From Stieleria varia (GTDB lineage: Bacteria > Planctomycetota > Planctomycetia > Pirellulales > Pirellulaceae): a DNA stretch of 64,000 nucleotides. The position numbers were made by a program, and so were the translations under genes. The notes below the pieces were generated by a model that saw nothing but the letters and a program-made list of their open reading frames with translations, was not told where the DNA came from and did no database searches. This document shows, piece by piece, positions 8,982 to 17,206 of this stretch. How positions within the stretch are numbered: position 1 is the stretch's first letter; every line of letters begins with the position of its first letter. Location of the stretch: NCBI RefSeq assembly GCF_038443385.1, contig NZ_CP151726.1, forward strand, positions 3,348,001 through 3,412,000, in the 5' to 3' direction.

Positions 8982-9430
8982 GATCAGTCGGTCTCATTCC
9001 TAGACGCAGCCCGGCGGTGGACGCGTCGATGTTTTTGGGTGTCAAGCTACTCTTGATCGCGCGTATGGCCTGTCGCTAGTCGATAGCGGCCTACCGATTG
9101 CATTGGCGAACAGGCCAAGCGTCCGGCGTGGGGAACTCCGCAGTCCTTCCCCACGTGCGCGAAGCGCGAAGATAGCGCCGCGCGGCATGGATGTCAACCG
9201 ACGCACGGGCGGGAAGCGGCACCGAAAGCCGCCAAAATCTCGTGAAACTGTCTCGTCGGAACAATTTCCCGTTTCCGTTCAATTCCCCCAACCCGCAAAG
9301 TCGATACCTAGTTGGCCGGCGGGTCGTTCGTATCGTTCCTGGCACCCCCATGGATGGGTGTCGCCACGCGAAATACCCGCCAACGGCAGCAGAAACGGAA
9401 TCGACAACACCTTTCTCATAGCAAACCTCC
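8982..9430. other. Gene-free stretch of 449 bases
   Basis: I find no supported gene here. It must hold the promoter of the tex-like operon (reading left) and that of the small gene at 9431 (reading right). The only structure I noticed is a loose 8-base inverted pair, TGGCCTGT at 9066 and ACAGGCCA at 9110. Confidence 0.5.
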
Positions 9431-9712
9431 ATGCCCCGACGCGAATCGTTGCCTTCTGACTCCCAGCCCCAACTGTCCCTGTTTCGCGGCGATGATCCGC
9501 GACAGGAGCGTGAATTGGACCGCATCACGGGAATCGCGGAAAAACGGACACGCACGATGCCATTGCGAATTTTGGTGCCCCTGCTGATGGACGCCCACGA
9601 AAAAAATCGCTTTTGGCTGGAGGATTTCGCCGAGGACGTGGTCCACGTCGATGCGGATTTGCACGAGATCCTGATCGCCTACCAGAAAATCCGAATCAGT
9701 GACGCGGCCTAG
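9431..9712 (+). CDS. Small conserved-looking protein upstream of parA
   Basis: A 93-residue soluble protein, unrecognised. The N-terminal third is polar (QLSLFRGDDPRQERELDRIT); the rest is a compact helical segment with RILVPLLMDAHEKNRFWLED and DLHEILIAYQKIRIS. No signal or membrane segment. It reads in the same direction as the ParA gene, 97 bases upstream of that start, so the two may share a promoter. Because ParA ATPases usually work with a small cargo or DNA-binding partner, this protein is a candidate partner, but nothing in its sequence resembles ParB. Confidence 0.55.
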   Translation: MPRRESLPSDSQPQLSLFRGDDPRQERELDRITGIAEKRTRTMPLRILVPLLMDAHEKNRFWLEDFAEDVVHVDADLHEILIAYQKIRISDAA

Positions 9713-9809
9713 ACACTTGTGAAACCCTCGTCGCTCGATATTGCACCCTCCACGAATCTCCCTCACGGGTGATTCATTCGTCCGCCACACAGCGAAGCGA
9801 AACGTAACC

Positions 9810-10634
9810 ATGCGAACCATTGCAGTGATCAATCAGAAAGGCGGCGTGGGCAAGACCACCAGTTCGGTCAATCTGTCCGCCGCTCTCGCTGAATCAGGCC
9901 GCCGAGTCTGTCTGTTGGACTTGGATCCACAAGCCCACGCGTCCTTGCATCTCGGCATCACCGCCAACGATGGCGAGCCGAGCATGTACGAGATCTTGTG
10001 TGGCCAATGCACGGTCGCCGATGCACGCCAAAAGGTCAGCGATTACTTGAGCGTGGTCCCCTCGAATCTGGACTTGGCCGCATCCGAGTTGGAACTGGCC
10101 GGCGAAGTGGGCCGAGAGATGATCTTGCGAGACAAGCTGGCCGAGGACGATGAGCCGTTCGACTATATGATCCTCGATTGCCCTCCAAGCTTGGGCGTGT
10201 TGACGATCAACGCGTTGGTGGCCGTCAACGAAGTCTTCTTGCCACTGCAACCCCACTTCCTGGCGCTCCACGGTCTGAGCAAGTTGCTGCGAACGGTGGA
10301 AGTCGTCTCGCGACGTCTGAACAACAGCTTGCGTCTCTCCGGCGTGATGCTGTGCATGTACGATTCCAACACACGTTTGGCGGCCGAAGTCAGCACGGAC
10401 ATCGACGAGTTTTTCGGCGCCACCCGTGACGCTCAAGACTTCTTCAACCAAGCCCGGTTCTTTGACACACGCATTCGACGCAACATTCGATTGGCGGAAG
10501 CACCAAGTTTCGGACAGTCGATCTTTCAGTACGCCCCACAAAGCAACGGCGCGGTGGATTACCAATCGCTGGCAGAAGAAGTGATTGCCCAGGAGTCGGC
10601 CAAAGCACGCGACTCGCAACGCATGGCCGCGTAG
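9810..10634 (+). CDS. ParA/Soj-family partition ATPase
   Basis: A 274-residue ParA-type ATPase. The deviant Walker A is [10 protein letters not shown] near the N-terminus ([17 protein letters not shown]), Walker A' is [11 protein letters not shown], and Walker B is [11 protein letters not shown]. The C-terminal [20 protein letters not shown] is typical of Soj/ParA. These enzymes move DNA or protein cargo along the nucleoid. The usual parB gene does not follow; the next gene is the convergent peroxidase. I chose the ATG at 9810, where homology begins; the frame is open to 9741. Chromosome segregation or positioning of another structure are both possible. Confidence 0.9.
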   Translation: MRTIAVINQKGGVGKTTSSVNLSAALAESGRRVCLLDLDPQAHASLHLGITANDGEPSMYEILCGQCTVADARQKVSDYLSVVPSNLDLAASELELAGEVGREMILRDKLAEDDEPFDYMILDCPPSLGVLTINALVAVNEVFLPLQPHFLALHGLSKLLRTVEVVSRRLNNSLRLSGVMLCMYDSNTRLAAEVSTDIDEFFGATRDAQDFFNQARFFDTRIRRNIRLAEAPSFGQSIFQYAPQSNGAVDYQSLAEEVIAQESAKARDSQRMAA

Positions 10635-10660
10635 TGGGGCGGTTTGTGTGCGTCGGGTAT

Positions 10661-10756
10661 GTACGTCAGGCTTTCTAGCCTGACAGTTGCGCGTAGGTCA
10701 GGCTGGAAAGCCTGACGTACAGTTGCGCGTAGGTCAGGCTGGAAAGCCTGACGTAC
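10661..10756. repeat. Three-unit palindromic repeat array, family A
   Basis: Three palindromic units (10661-10684, 10695-10720, 10731-10756) built on TCAGGCTTTCTAGCCTGA or TCAGGCTGGAAAGCCTGA, flanked by GTAC and separated by the identical spacer AGTTGCGCGT. The same family recurs at 48890-48951 and 62944-63051. It lies between the convergent parA and peroxidase genes and runs into the last codons of the peroxidase frame. Confidence 0.9.
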
Positions 10757-12812
10757 GTTCGGCTTGGCCGAGCTGCGTGAATAGCATGTCGAAGACTTGT
10801 TCGCGAGTTTGCCTGTCACGTGGCCGATCTGGAGGTTGATTCATGCGTGGCTTTTCGGTCACCACAAACGCGTTGTCTTGAATCGACGTCAGTTCGGTAT
10901 TCCGCTCGATCACGTCCGACAAGCGGGTGCGAGAGATCTCACGCAATTGCTCGCCCTGAAACACATTCTGGTACCAGAATCGGTCGCCGTCGCGGATTGC
11001 GGCGAATTGATCCCCGATGACTCGTTGTAACATCGGGCCGACACTCGCGCCCTCGACATGGTCTTCTGACAAGGCGCCGACCCAGAGATCGATATCGTCC
11101 ACTGAATCATAAACCGACGCCAATTGTGCTTGCAGTTCGGTATCCGATGTGATGTCGGCGAACGATCGGGCGCGGTCCATTCCCAGCGATTCACGCACAG
11201 TGTTGTAATCGGGCAGTCCGTGATCGCGGCCGCGTTGAATGTTCAGCGATGCCAAGTCAAATCCGCCCGACCCGGGAGGGCCGAACAGGAAATTGCGGAC
11301 GTCATCGACCAACTGCGTGTCGACTTCTTGTGAGACTTGGGTGGAGACACCTTTCAGGATCGAATCGATCCCATGTTCGATGATCTCATCGGGCGCGAAG
11401 AACGCGTCACGCAGCGCGAGACTGCCGGCCGCGATCTCATTTCCGTCATCGTCCAAACGCGGGACCGTCGATGTCAGCGTCGTGTGGCCGTAACGGTAGG
11501 CGGCGGTGGCGAACAAGTTGCTGATGCTGGGGTCAACGGTCGCGTCGTAGCCGCTGTAGGGCGAGATCGCGCCGCGTCCCAGCAGGGCGGGCAAGTATTC
11601 GTTGAACGTGATGGCTTGAATCTCGCCGATCACGATCGCACGTGCGGCTTGATAGATTTCTTCGTCGCTCAGTGAGTCGTCCGACGCGGCGATCTCAACG
11701 GCGATCCGATTATGCTCGCGGACCCACAGGGTGTGCATGGAAGTCAACGCGACGTTCTCGTTGGCGCGGACATCGCCGGCCATGAAGAAGCCCCTTTCAT
11801 CGACCGGCAACAGGTCTCCTTCGCTGGTCGCCAAACGGCCGTCGGAGAATTCTCGCAACCCCGCAGCGACTGCTTCACTGGATCCGTACACCATCGAACC
11901 GTCCAGGTACGATGTGATCAAATTGGTTTGTTCGCGGGGGCTGTCGACGCCGGTCCCGTCTGCGGCCCCAGATCGCGTCAAAGTGATTTCAGCGGTGCCG
12001 GTTCCCTGTGGATCAAAGAACGGATCGTTTTGGGGGACCGCGATGTTGAACGATTCGCCATCGCCGCCGGCGGTCAAATCGATGTCGTGATCGACGAACT
12101 GCCCCCAGACCCAAATCAAACTGCTCAGGCCGCGATCGTTTTCGATGGACTCTGTTTGGGTCGACACCGCGTTGCTGATTTCACGGGCCGATGCGCGATC
12201 AGTTCCCGATGGCTCGGAGATTCCGTCGGCGTAGTCGGAATCGACCAAGCGAATGTACTCGGTGCCGGTTGCTCCCCATTGGGGATGCTCCACATTGTTT
12301 CCGGTACCGTCGATTGAGCGAATTTCGGCATCCGTCTGCGGATCAACGGGGCCAGGCATGTCTCGTGGCGGTGGACTGTTGGGTCGATCTTGGTTGGGCC
12401 TTTCTTGGTTGGGGCCATCGTCACGCGTGCCGCGGTCGCGTCGCATGCGATTGAGCACTTGCAAGGCGTCCAGGGACGTCACGTTGCCGTCACGGTTGAT
12501 GTCCATGTCGACCGCATTACCCGCATCGTTGCCACCGGTGGCATTGCCATTGTTTGCGGGGCCGTTTCTGCGCCGTCGAGCGACTTCGTTGATGACCATC
12601 AGTGCGTCGATCGACGAAACGGAACCGTCTCCGTTGACGTCTTCGGTCTCGATGGCAACCTGGACTTGCTCCTGGGTGACTTGATCCGTCGTTGGCGGGC
12701 GCAACGTGGGCGGCCCAATGTCTGCGGCCAGCAGTTGTCGTTTTTCCAAGGACTGCAGATTCAACGGACGTTTGCGTTGCGTAGGGCGACGATGGTTTCG
12801 AGCGCTGGACAT
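10734..12812 (-). CDS. Animal-type haem peroxidase with dockerin repeats
   Basis: A 692-residue secreted protein. The N-terminus has the planctomycete export/sorting pattern LNLQSLEKRQLLAAD. Two dockerin-type calcium-binding repeats follow (DVNGDGSVSSIDALMVINEV and DINRDGNVTSLDALQVLNRM). The remainder is a peroxidase-cyclooxygenase superfamily domain: WGQFVDHDIDLT carries the distal His, then TLWVREHNRIA, the proximal-His motif YRYGHT, and LASLNIQRGRDHGLPDYN. This architecture matches the bacterial group called peroxidockerins. It should oxidise halides or phenolic substrates outside the cytoplasm. I chose the ATG at 12812, preceded by CAGGAGATCGCT; the frame is open further upstream. The last residues (about RTSGFPA) and the stop are encoded by the family A repeat. 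Confidence 0.9.
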   Translation of the reverse strand: MSSARNHRRPTQRKRPLNLQSLEKRQLLAADIGPPTLRPPTTDQVTQEQVQVAIETEDVNGDGSVSSIDALMVINEVARRRRNGPANNGNATGGNDAGNAVDMDINRDGNVTSLDALQVLNRMRRDRGTRDDGPNQERPNQDRPNSPPPRDMPGPVDPQTDAEIRSIDGTGNNVEHPQWGATGTEYIRLVDSDYADGISEPSGTDRASAREISNAVSTQTESIENDRGLSSLIWVWGQFVDHDIDLTAGGDGESFNIAVPQNDPFFDPQGTGTAEITLTRSGAADGTGVDSPREQTNLITSYLDGSMVYGSSEAVAAGLREFSDGRLATSEGDLLPVDERGFFMAGDVRANENVALTSMHTLWVREHNRIAVEIAASDDSLSDEEIYQAARAIVIGEIQAITFNEYLPALLGRGAISPYSGYDATVDPSISNLFATAAYRYGHTTLTSTVPRLDDDGNEIAAGSLALRDAFFAPDEIIEHGIDSILKGVSTQVSQEVDTQLVDDVRNFLFGPPGSGGFDLASLNIQRGRDHGLPDYNTVRESLGMDRARSFADITSDTELQAQLASVYDSVDDIDLWVGALSEDHVEGASVGPMLQRVIGDQFAAIRDGDRFWYQNVFQGEQLREISRTRLSDVIERNTELTSIQDNAFVVTEKPRMNQPPDRPRDRQTREQVFDMLFTQLGQAERTSGFPA

Positions 12813-13076
12813 AGCGATCTCCTGGGACAGGTCAGTGCGTCTGAGGGACGCGCTGGCGGAGCGTGGGAAAAGATGATGAGAGCCCAGCGCTGGCGGCCGA
12901 GGAGGCGACACCAGCAACTGGGCGGTGTCGAGAAAAGGAGGGGGCAAACTCGATCGCTCGACCTTATGTGGAACGCAGCGAGTTTTCAGAGTCCACAAAA
13001 AAAACGGCAGGAAGTTCTGCTGAGATGAATTGCAACGAACAGCTGTTCAGGAATTTTTGTTCACGCAATACCGGTT

Positions 13077-13194
13077 TGCGCAAGTTTGCGTCACGTCGTC
13101 CAGCGCAGCTGTTGGCCCCAGTGAGCCTCAGACGCTAGCCGTGGGCATGAAGCGGATTGTGGCGTCGGCCCGCGGCTAGCGCCTTGCGGCTCAC
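13077..13194. repeat. Palindromic repeat, family B, copy 1
   Basis: The copy has a leader (CGCAAGTTTG then a GTTGGCCCCA segment) and a palindrome whose arms start GTGAGCCTCAGACGCTAGCC and end GGCTAGCGCCTTGCGGCTCA. It is related to copies at 21487-21665 and 39654-39928. The arms of this copy have diverged more than those of the others. The whole gap 12813-13230, between the peroxidase start and the end of the ABC gene, has no gene. Confidence 0.8.
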
Positions 13195-13230
13195 TAAATC
13201 AGCAGTCTCGTTCCTTGGGGGAGGTGACAT

Positions 13231-14328
13231 TCAGGAGCAAACGTGTTGTGTTTCGAATCGCATCAGGTCCTGTGGGCGGATGTGCCATCGGCATCGCACT
13301 CTTGGATCACGCAAGGAGTGTTCGGCTTGGGCGATCAAGTGCGGAGGTACGAGTGCGAACAGCCGTTGGTCTCCGGCGTCCAGCGTTGCATAGTGAAACG
13401 AGTCGACGCTTCTCAGGGCTTCCACCGGCGCGCTGAGCAGCAAACCGTTTTGAAGACTATCGGCGTCGGTCATCATTTGGCAATCGGTTGCGCGAAATCC
13501 GACCGCGTCCGGCAGACTTTTTTCCATCCATTGGATCTGAACGGTTTTCAATGTGATCGCTTGAGCGTGAGGTTCACGACTGAAGTGGACCACGTTGCAG
13601 GGCGAGGTTGATACTGCGTGAGCCACGGCGGGCGTGGCTGGTTGTGCGTACAGCGTTTGTGGCGTCGCGACTTGGACGATCCGTCCGTCGTCGATGACCG
13701 CGATTCGATCGGCCATCCTCATCGCTTCGATCCCGTCATGAGTGACGTGAATGGTCACGCCGGGATGACATTGATGCCAGCGGACCAAGTCATCTTGGAT
13801 TTGAAATCGCAGATGTGCATCGACGGCGGAGAGGGGTTCATCCAGCAAGCGAACCGCGGCCCGCCGTGCGATCGCTTTGGCCAAGGCCACTCGGCGACGC
13901 TCGCCACCACTGAGTCGATCGGGGCTGCGGTCGAGCAACGGATGGATGCCCACCATCTCAGCGGCTTCCTCGACCCGGTCATCCTTTGCGGTCGACGAAG
14001 TGTCCATCGCAAGGGCGCCCAGCTCGATGTTCCGTCGCACATTCATGTGGGGATATAACGCGTCCGATTGAAACAGCAGCGACACATTTCGCTTGCGAGG
14101 TGACACTTGGGTGATGTCGCGTCCGCCGATCCAAACCGTGCCGGCATCCGGCGGTACCAATCCGGCGATGATTTCCAACAGAGTGGTCTTGCCGCAGCCG
14201 CTGACGCCCAAAACGGCCAAATACTCGTCCGGATCGATGACGAGCGTCAGCTGACGCAGCACGTCGCGACGCGAATATTGCTTTGAAATCCCACGCAACT
14301 CGACGGCGGGTGGCGGAGAGTTTGTCAT
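13231..14328 (-). CDS. ABC transporter ATP-binding protein, MalK/UgpC-like
   Basis: A 365-residue ATPase of an import-type ABC transporter. Walker A GVSGCGKTT, Q-loop LLFQSDALYPHMNV, signature LSGGERRRVALAKAIARR, Walker B AVRLLDEPLSAVDAHLR and H-loop IHVTHD are all intact, followed by a C-terminal regulatory region of about 130 residues that would correspond to the OB/TOBE fold of MalK-type subunits. The LYPHMNV segment is typical of sugar-class (CUT1) ATPases. I chose ATG 14328, where homology begins. No permease or binding protein gene is adjacent, so this may be a shared ATPase serving transporters encoded elsewhere. Confidence 0.85.
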   Translation of the reverse strand: MTNSPPPAVELRGISKQYSRRDVLRQLTLVIDPDEYLAVLGVSGCGKTTLLEIIAGLVPPDAGTVWIGGRDITQVSPRKRNVSLLFQSDALYPHMNVRRNIELGALAMDTSSTAKDDRVEEAAEMVGIHPLLDRSPDRLSGGERRRVALAKAIARRAAVRLLDEPLSAVDAHLRFQIQDDLVRWHQCHPGVTIHVTHDGIEAMRMADRIAVIDDGRIVQVATPQTLYAQPATPAVAHAVSTSPCNVVHFSREPHAQAITLKTVQIQWMEKSLPDAVGFRATDCQMMTDADSLQNGLLLSAPVEALRSVDSFHYATLDAGDQRLFALVPPHLIAQAEHSLRDPRVRCRWHIRPQDLMRFETQHVCS

Positions 14329-14488
14329 CACGGTTATTTCTTCTTTACAGGTGGGGCGTGATTGGGAGTATGATGAAGGAACAAGGAATTCTCCACCTGG
14401 GGGCTTTTCCCGTCGCGAAGAATAGCTGGAAAGAAGTAATCCAATCGCTCCATTTTTTGTTTGATCCAACCGACTCTGGGAGACCGCC

Positions 14489-15175
14489 GTGAAATCATTT
14501 CATGCCGTTCGATCGGCCTACACCCTCGTGTGCATCACACTGACCGCTGTCTTTCTGCTTGGGGTCACTTGGCTGCAAGCTCATGCGGACGACAGGGCCA
14601 ATGGCGCGGGCAACTCGGCAACTGCCAAGGCTGCGTCCGATGCTGCTGCATCGGCGGAGGGCCAATCGGATGACGAGGAATATTCCCAACCGTATCAGCC
14701 CAAGAGCAAGACGCAGTTGCGACGAGAGTTGACCAGCATTCAGTATCGCGTCACACAAAACGAAGAGACCGAGCCGGCGTTTCGAAATGCATTTTGGAAT
14801 AACAAACGCGAAGGCGTTTACCGTTGCGTCGTTTGTGATCTGCCGTTGTTTGAGAGTGGGACGAAGTACAAATCGGGAACCGGATGGCCAAGTTTTTGGG
14901 CGCCGAAAAATCCCAAAGCCGTCGCGACGCGGACCGACTATGTGTTGTTTTATCCTCGCACGGAAGTCCACTGCAGCCGATGCGGTGCCCACTTGGGACA
15001 CGTGTTCGACGACGGCCCGGCCGACAAAACGGGCAAACGCTATTGCATGAACAGCGCTTCGTTGTCGTTCAATACGACCGAGGAGGAAGAAGTATTGGCG
15101 GCCAAGCGTGCTGCGGAGAAAAAATCCGACGACGCTATCAAATCCAAGCCGACCGATGCGGCTTCGAAAGACTGA
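14489..15175 (+). CDS. msrB: Exported peptide-methionine (R)-S-oxide reductase
   Basis: A 228-residue MsrB that reduces methionine-R-sulfoxide in damaged proteins. An N-terminal hydrophobic segment (about 12-30, ending LQAHAD) should act as a signal peptide, placing the enzyme in the periplasm. The MsrB domain shows RRELTSIQYRVTQNEETEPAF, the two CxxC zinc pairs (CVVC and CSRC), GTGWPSFWAP, and RYCMNSASL with the catalytic Cys. A linker rich in Ala, Ser, Asp and Glu separates signal and domain, and the C-terminus is a charged Ala/Lys/Asp tail. Start is GTG at 14489. The nearby secreted peroxidase could be one source of the oxidative damage it repairs; that link is only an inference. Confidence 0.92.
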   Translation: MKSFHAVRSAYTLVCITLTAVFLLGVTWLQAHADDRANGAGNSATAKAASDAAASAEGQSDDEEYSQPYQPKSKTQLRRELTSIQYRVTQNEETEPAFRNAFWNNKREGVYRCVVCDLPLFESGTKYKSGTGWPSFWAPKNPKAVATRTDYVLFYPRTEVHCSRCGAHLGHVFDDGPADKTGKRYCMNSASLSFNTTEEEEVLAAKRAAEKKSDDAIKSKPTDAASKD

Positions 15176-15287
15176 CCGTCGTTCCGGTTATAGGGGCCAA
15201 TCGGCTTTGATCGATTCACGCAGGTCAAACCGGTCGAAACGATATCACTGAAAGACGTTGTTTCGAGGTTTATCGGTGGAGTGCGTG

Positions 15288-16193
15288 ATGATGCGAAAGT
15301 TGACCGGTGGTGGCTCACAAAGACGAGCGACCTACGCCAAGAAGTTTCACGCCCTTGTGGTCGCTGCGGCTTTGCTATCAGCGCCCACCCTCGTCGCCGA
15401 TGACGCCATTGACGACGTGGTGCAACCACAAGCTTCGGATTATGATTCGCTGCATGCCTCGTTGGCGACGGAGTTTCTCGTCGCGTTGCCGCTGCAAGAT
15501 GCGGACGATACCGAGACCACCACCGATGGTGGCGAGGCCGCCTTGGACGACGCGTTGAATACGCTTCGCAAAGAACGACCCGAGGATGGTGGTGAGGAAA
15601 ATGGTGGTGACGAAGCCGGTACATTAGAAGGCTTGATGGATTCGGACGACGAATCCGAAGACGCCAGTATTGGTAACGGCATCGACAATGCCATGACGAC
15701 ATCGGCGCGGGTGCCCAAGTCTGCCGGTGGTCGGTTTGTCTTGCCCGAGTTGCAGGCTCCCTCGATTGCAACGGACTCGATCGGAACCGGTCGGTTGCCA
15801 CGCGGTTTTCGTCAGGACGCGATGGCGGTCCAGATCCCGTTGCCCGAAAGCGGCGATCAGCGGGGAATTCCCTGGGAATGGCAGGTCAAGCATTGGGCAG
15901 CCGCAAATACCTTCCATCATCCGCTTTATTTCGAAGATCGGATGCTGGAGCGGCACGGTCACGAGCGATTCGGATGCATGCAACCGGTCGCCAGCGGCAT
16001 CCGTTTTTTCGGCACGACGGCGATTTTGCCCTACATGATGACGGTCAGCCGACCCTGGGATTGCGAGTATTCCCTCGGCTATTTCCGCTCGGGTGACTGT
16101 GTGCCGACCTACCTGCAACGGCCCCCGTGTGAGCGAAAAGCGGCCATTGTCCAGGGTTTGACGCTCGGGGCTGCGGTTTGGGTGCTGCCCTGA
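15288..16193 (+). CDS. Secreted planctomycete conserved protein, function unknown
   Basis: A 301-residue protein. The N-terminus (MMRKLTGGGSQRRATYAKKF then a hydrophobic stretch ending LVADDA) is a probable signal peptide. An acidic low-complexity middle (residues about 60-140, rich in Glu, Asp and Gly) precedes a conserved-looking C-terminal domain of about 110 residues with NTFHHPLYFEDRMLERHGH, FFGTTAILPYMM and a Cys/Tyr/Gly-rich CEYSLGYFRSGDCVPTYLQR. I have seen this C-terminal pattern only in planctomycetes and know no function. The ATG pair at 15288/15291 follows GGTGGAG; a TTG at 15258 is the alternative start. Confidence 0.7.
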   Translation: MMRKLTGGGSQRRATYAKKFHALVVAAALLSAPTLVADDAIDDVVQPQASDYDSLHASLATEFLVALPLQDADDTETTTDGGEAALDDALNTLRKERPEDGGEENGGDEAGTLEGLMDSDDESEDASIGNGIDNAMTTSARVPKSAGGRFVLPELQAPSIATDSIGTGRLPRGFRQDAMAVQIPLPESGDQRGIPWEWQVKHWAAANTFHHPLYFEDRMLERHGHERFGCMQPVASGIRFFGTTAILPYMMTVSRPWDCEYSLGYFRSGDCVPTYLQRPPCERKAAIVQGLTLGAAVWVLP

Positions 16194-16284
16194 TCCAGAG
16201 AACTTCTGATCCTGGCAGGCTCTTTCACTGTGTTGGACGTCTGGGTACAACTTAGATTCGGCGACGCACGTGCACCGGACCGCG

Positions 16285-16385
16285 ATGGGACGTGCGGAAA
16301 ATAAGTGTCGCGAAATCCACGTAGCAATCATCGCTCCGCGTGATTTTCGCAAAGAGACAGGACACGTATTTTCCGCACATCCCTC
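16285..16385. repeat. Inverted-repeat element of about 100 bases
   Basis: Arms 16285-16309 (core GTGCGGAAAATAAGTGTC) and 16361-16385 (core GACACGTATTTTCCGCAC) are inverted copies with a few mismatches; inside them CGCGAAATC and GATTTTCGC form a second near-pair. No copy of this family is seen elsewhere in the window. Gene-free otherwise. Confidence 0.7.
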
Positions 16386-16463
16386 AGCGGTGGTTGCTAG
16401 AAGTTTGATGTGTGCGTCGGCGTTTCATTGAATTGCCCCCGGAAAACACGCACGCAGCTCGCC

Positions 16464-16979
16464 ATGATTTATTTGCTGACCCTGATCGTCGCCGCAAGCC
16501 GCTTTTTGCCGCACCCGCCCAACGTCGCATGTCTTGGCGCCTTGGGGCTCTTTGCTGGCTGTTACGTCGCGGGCAAACGAGCGTATCTGATCCCGTTGGC
16601 CGCTCTGCTGGTCAGTGACATCATCGGTCATGTTGCCGGGATTCCGGGGATGGGCTTCTATAACCTCGTCACCATGTTTGCAGTTTACGCGGGCATGTTG
16701 CTGACGGTCCCGTTGGGGCGATGCTTGGCCAGCGGCAATCGTTGGGCGCGTGTGCCTGCGGGTTCGCTTGCCGCATCCACGGTGTTCTTCTTGCTCAGCA
16801 ATTTCGGTGTCTGGCTTGGCCCATGGTATCCCAGCACCTTGGCGGGGCTCGCAGCCTGTTTCGGCAACGCGATCCCATTCTTCGGCTACACGCTGGTCGG
16901 CGACGCGTTTTTCGTTGCATTGATGTTCGGTGCCTACGAAGCGTCTCGCGTGCGTGCGTTTCGCTTCGCGACGGCCTGA
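16464..16979 (+). CDS. DUF6580-like integral membrane protein
   Basis: A 171-residue membrane protein with about five hydrophobic segments (around residues 1-14, 24-42, 45-65, 70-90 and 105-160). Features such as SRFLPHPPN near the N-terminus, a short segment NAIPFFGYTLVGDAFF near the C-terminus, and overall size fit the DUF6580 family, which resembles the substrate-binding (S) components of ECF transporters. No ECF ATPase or T-component is adjacent. I chose ATG 16464 rather than the frame opening at 16410. Substrate unknown. Confidence 0.65.
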   Translation: MIYLLTLIVAASRFLPHPPNVACLGALGLFAGCYVAGKRAYLIPLAALLVSDIIGHVAGIPGMGFYNLVTMFAVYAGMLLTVPLGRCLASGNRWARVPAGSLAASTVFFLLSNFGVWLGPWYPSTLAGLAACFGNAIPFFGYTLVGDAFFVALMFGAYEASRVRAFRFATA

Positions 16980-17043
16980 GCTGACAGCATCGCCCAATCG
17001 TCAGGGTTTAACACGCGCTGTTAGACTATGACGTTTGCTCGGG

Positions 17044-17058
17044 TTGTCCGACGGACAA
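17044..17058. promoter_or_regulatory. Perfect short inverted repeat, possible operator
   Basis: TTGTCCG-A-CGGACAA is a perfect 7-1-7 palindrome about 150 bases upstream of the TolC-like gene in an otherwise featureless gap. It has the size of a dimeric regulator site. Chance occurrence is possible. Confidence 0.3.
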
Positions 17059-17206
17059 TCTGTTGGGGTTCTTCGAGTGTTGCCGGTTGATCGGTCGATA
17101 AGCACTAGGACAGTGTGATCTGATTTTACGGTGCGGCGTACGTTGCGCGAATCAATGGATGATTCCGTGCGTGGCATCTGGATCACTTATCAAAAGTGAA
17201 CGATCG

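Noticed and set aside
9091-9555. Minus-strand frame of 154 codons
   Set aside because: Overlaps the small gene at 9431 and has no domain or plausible start; composition is Arg/Ser-rich as in antisense frames.
10559-10819. Minus-strand frame of 86 codons with repeated VRQAFQPDLRAT
   Set aside because: This peptide is simply the family A palindromic repeat read in one frame. Such frames are commonly mis-annotated as small proteins in planctomycetes.
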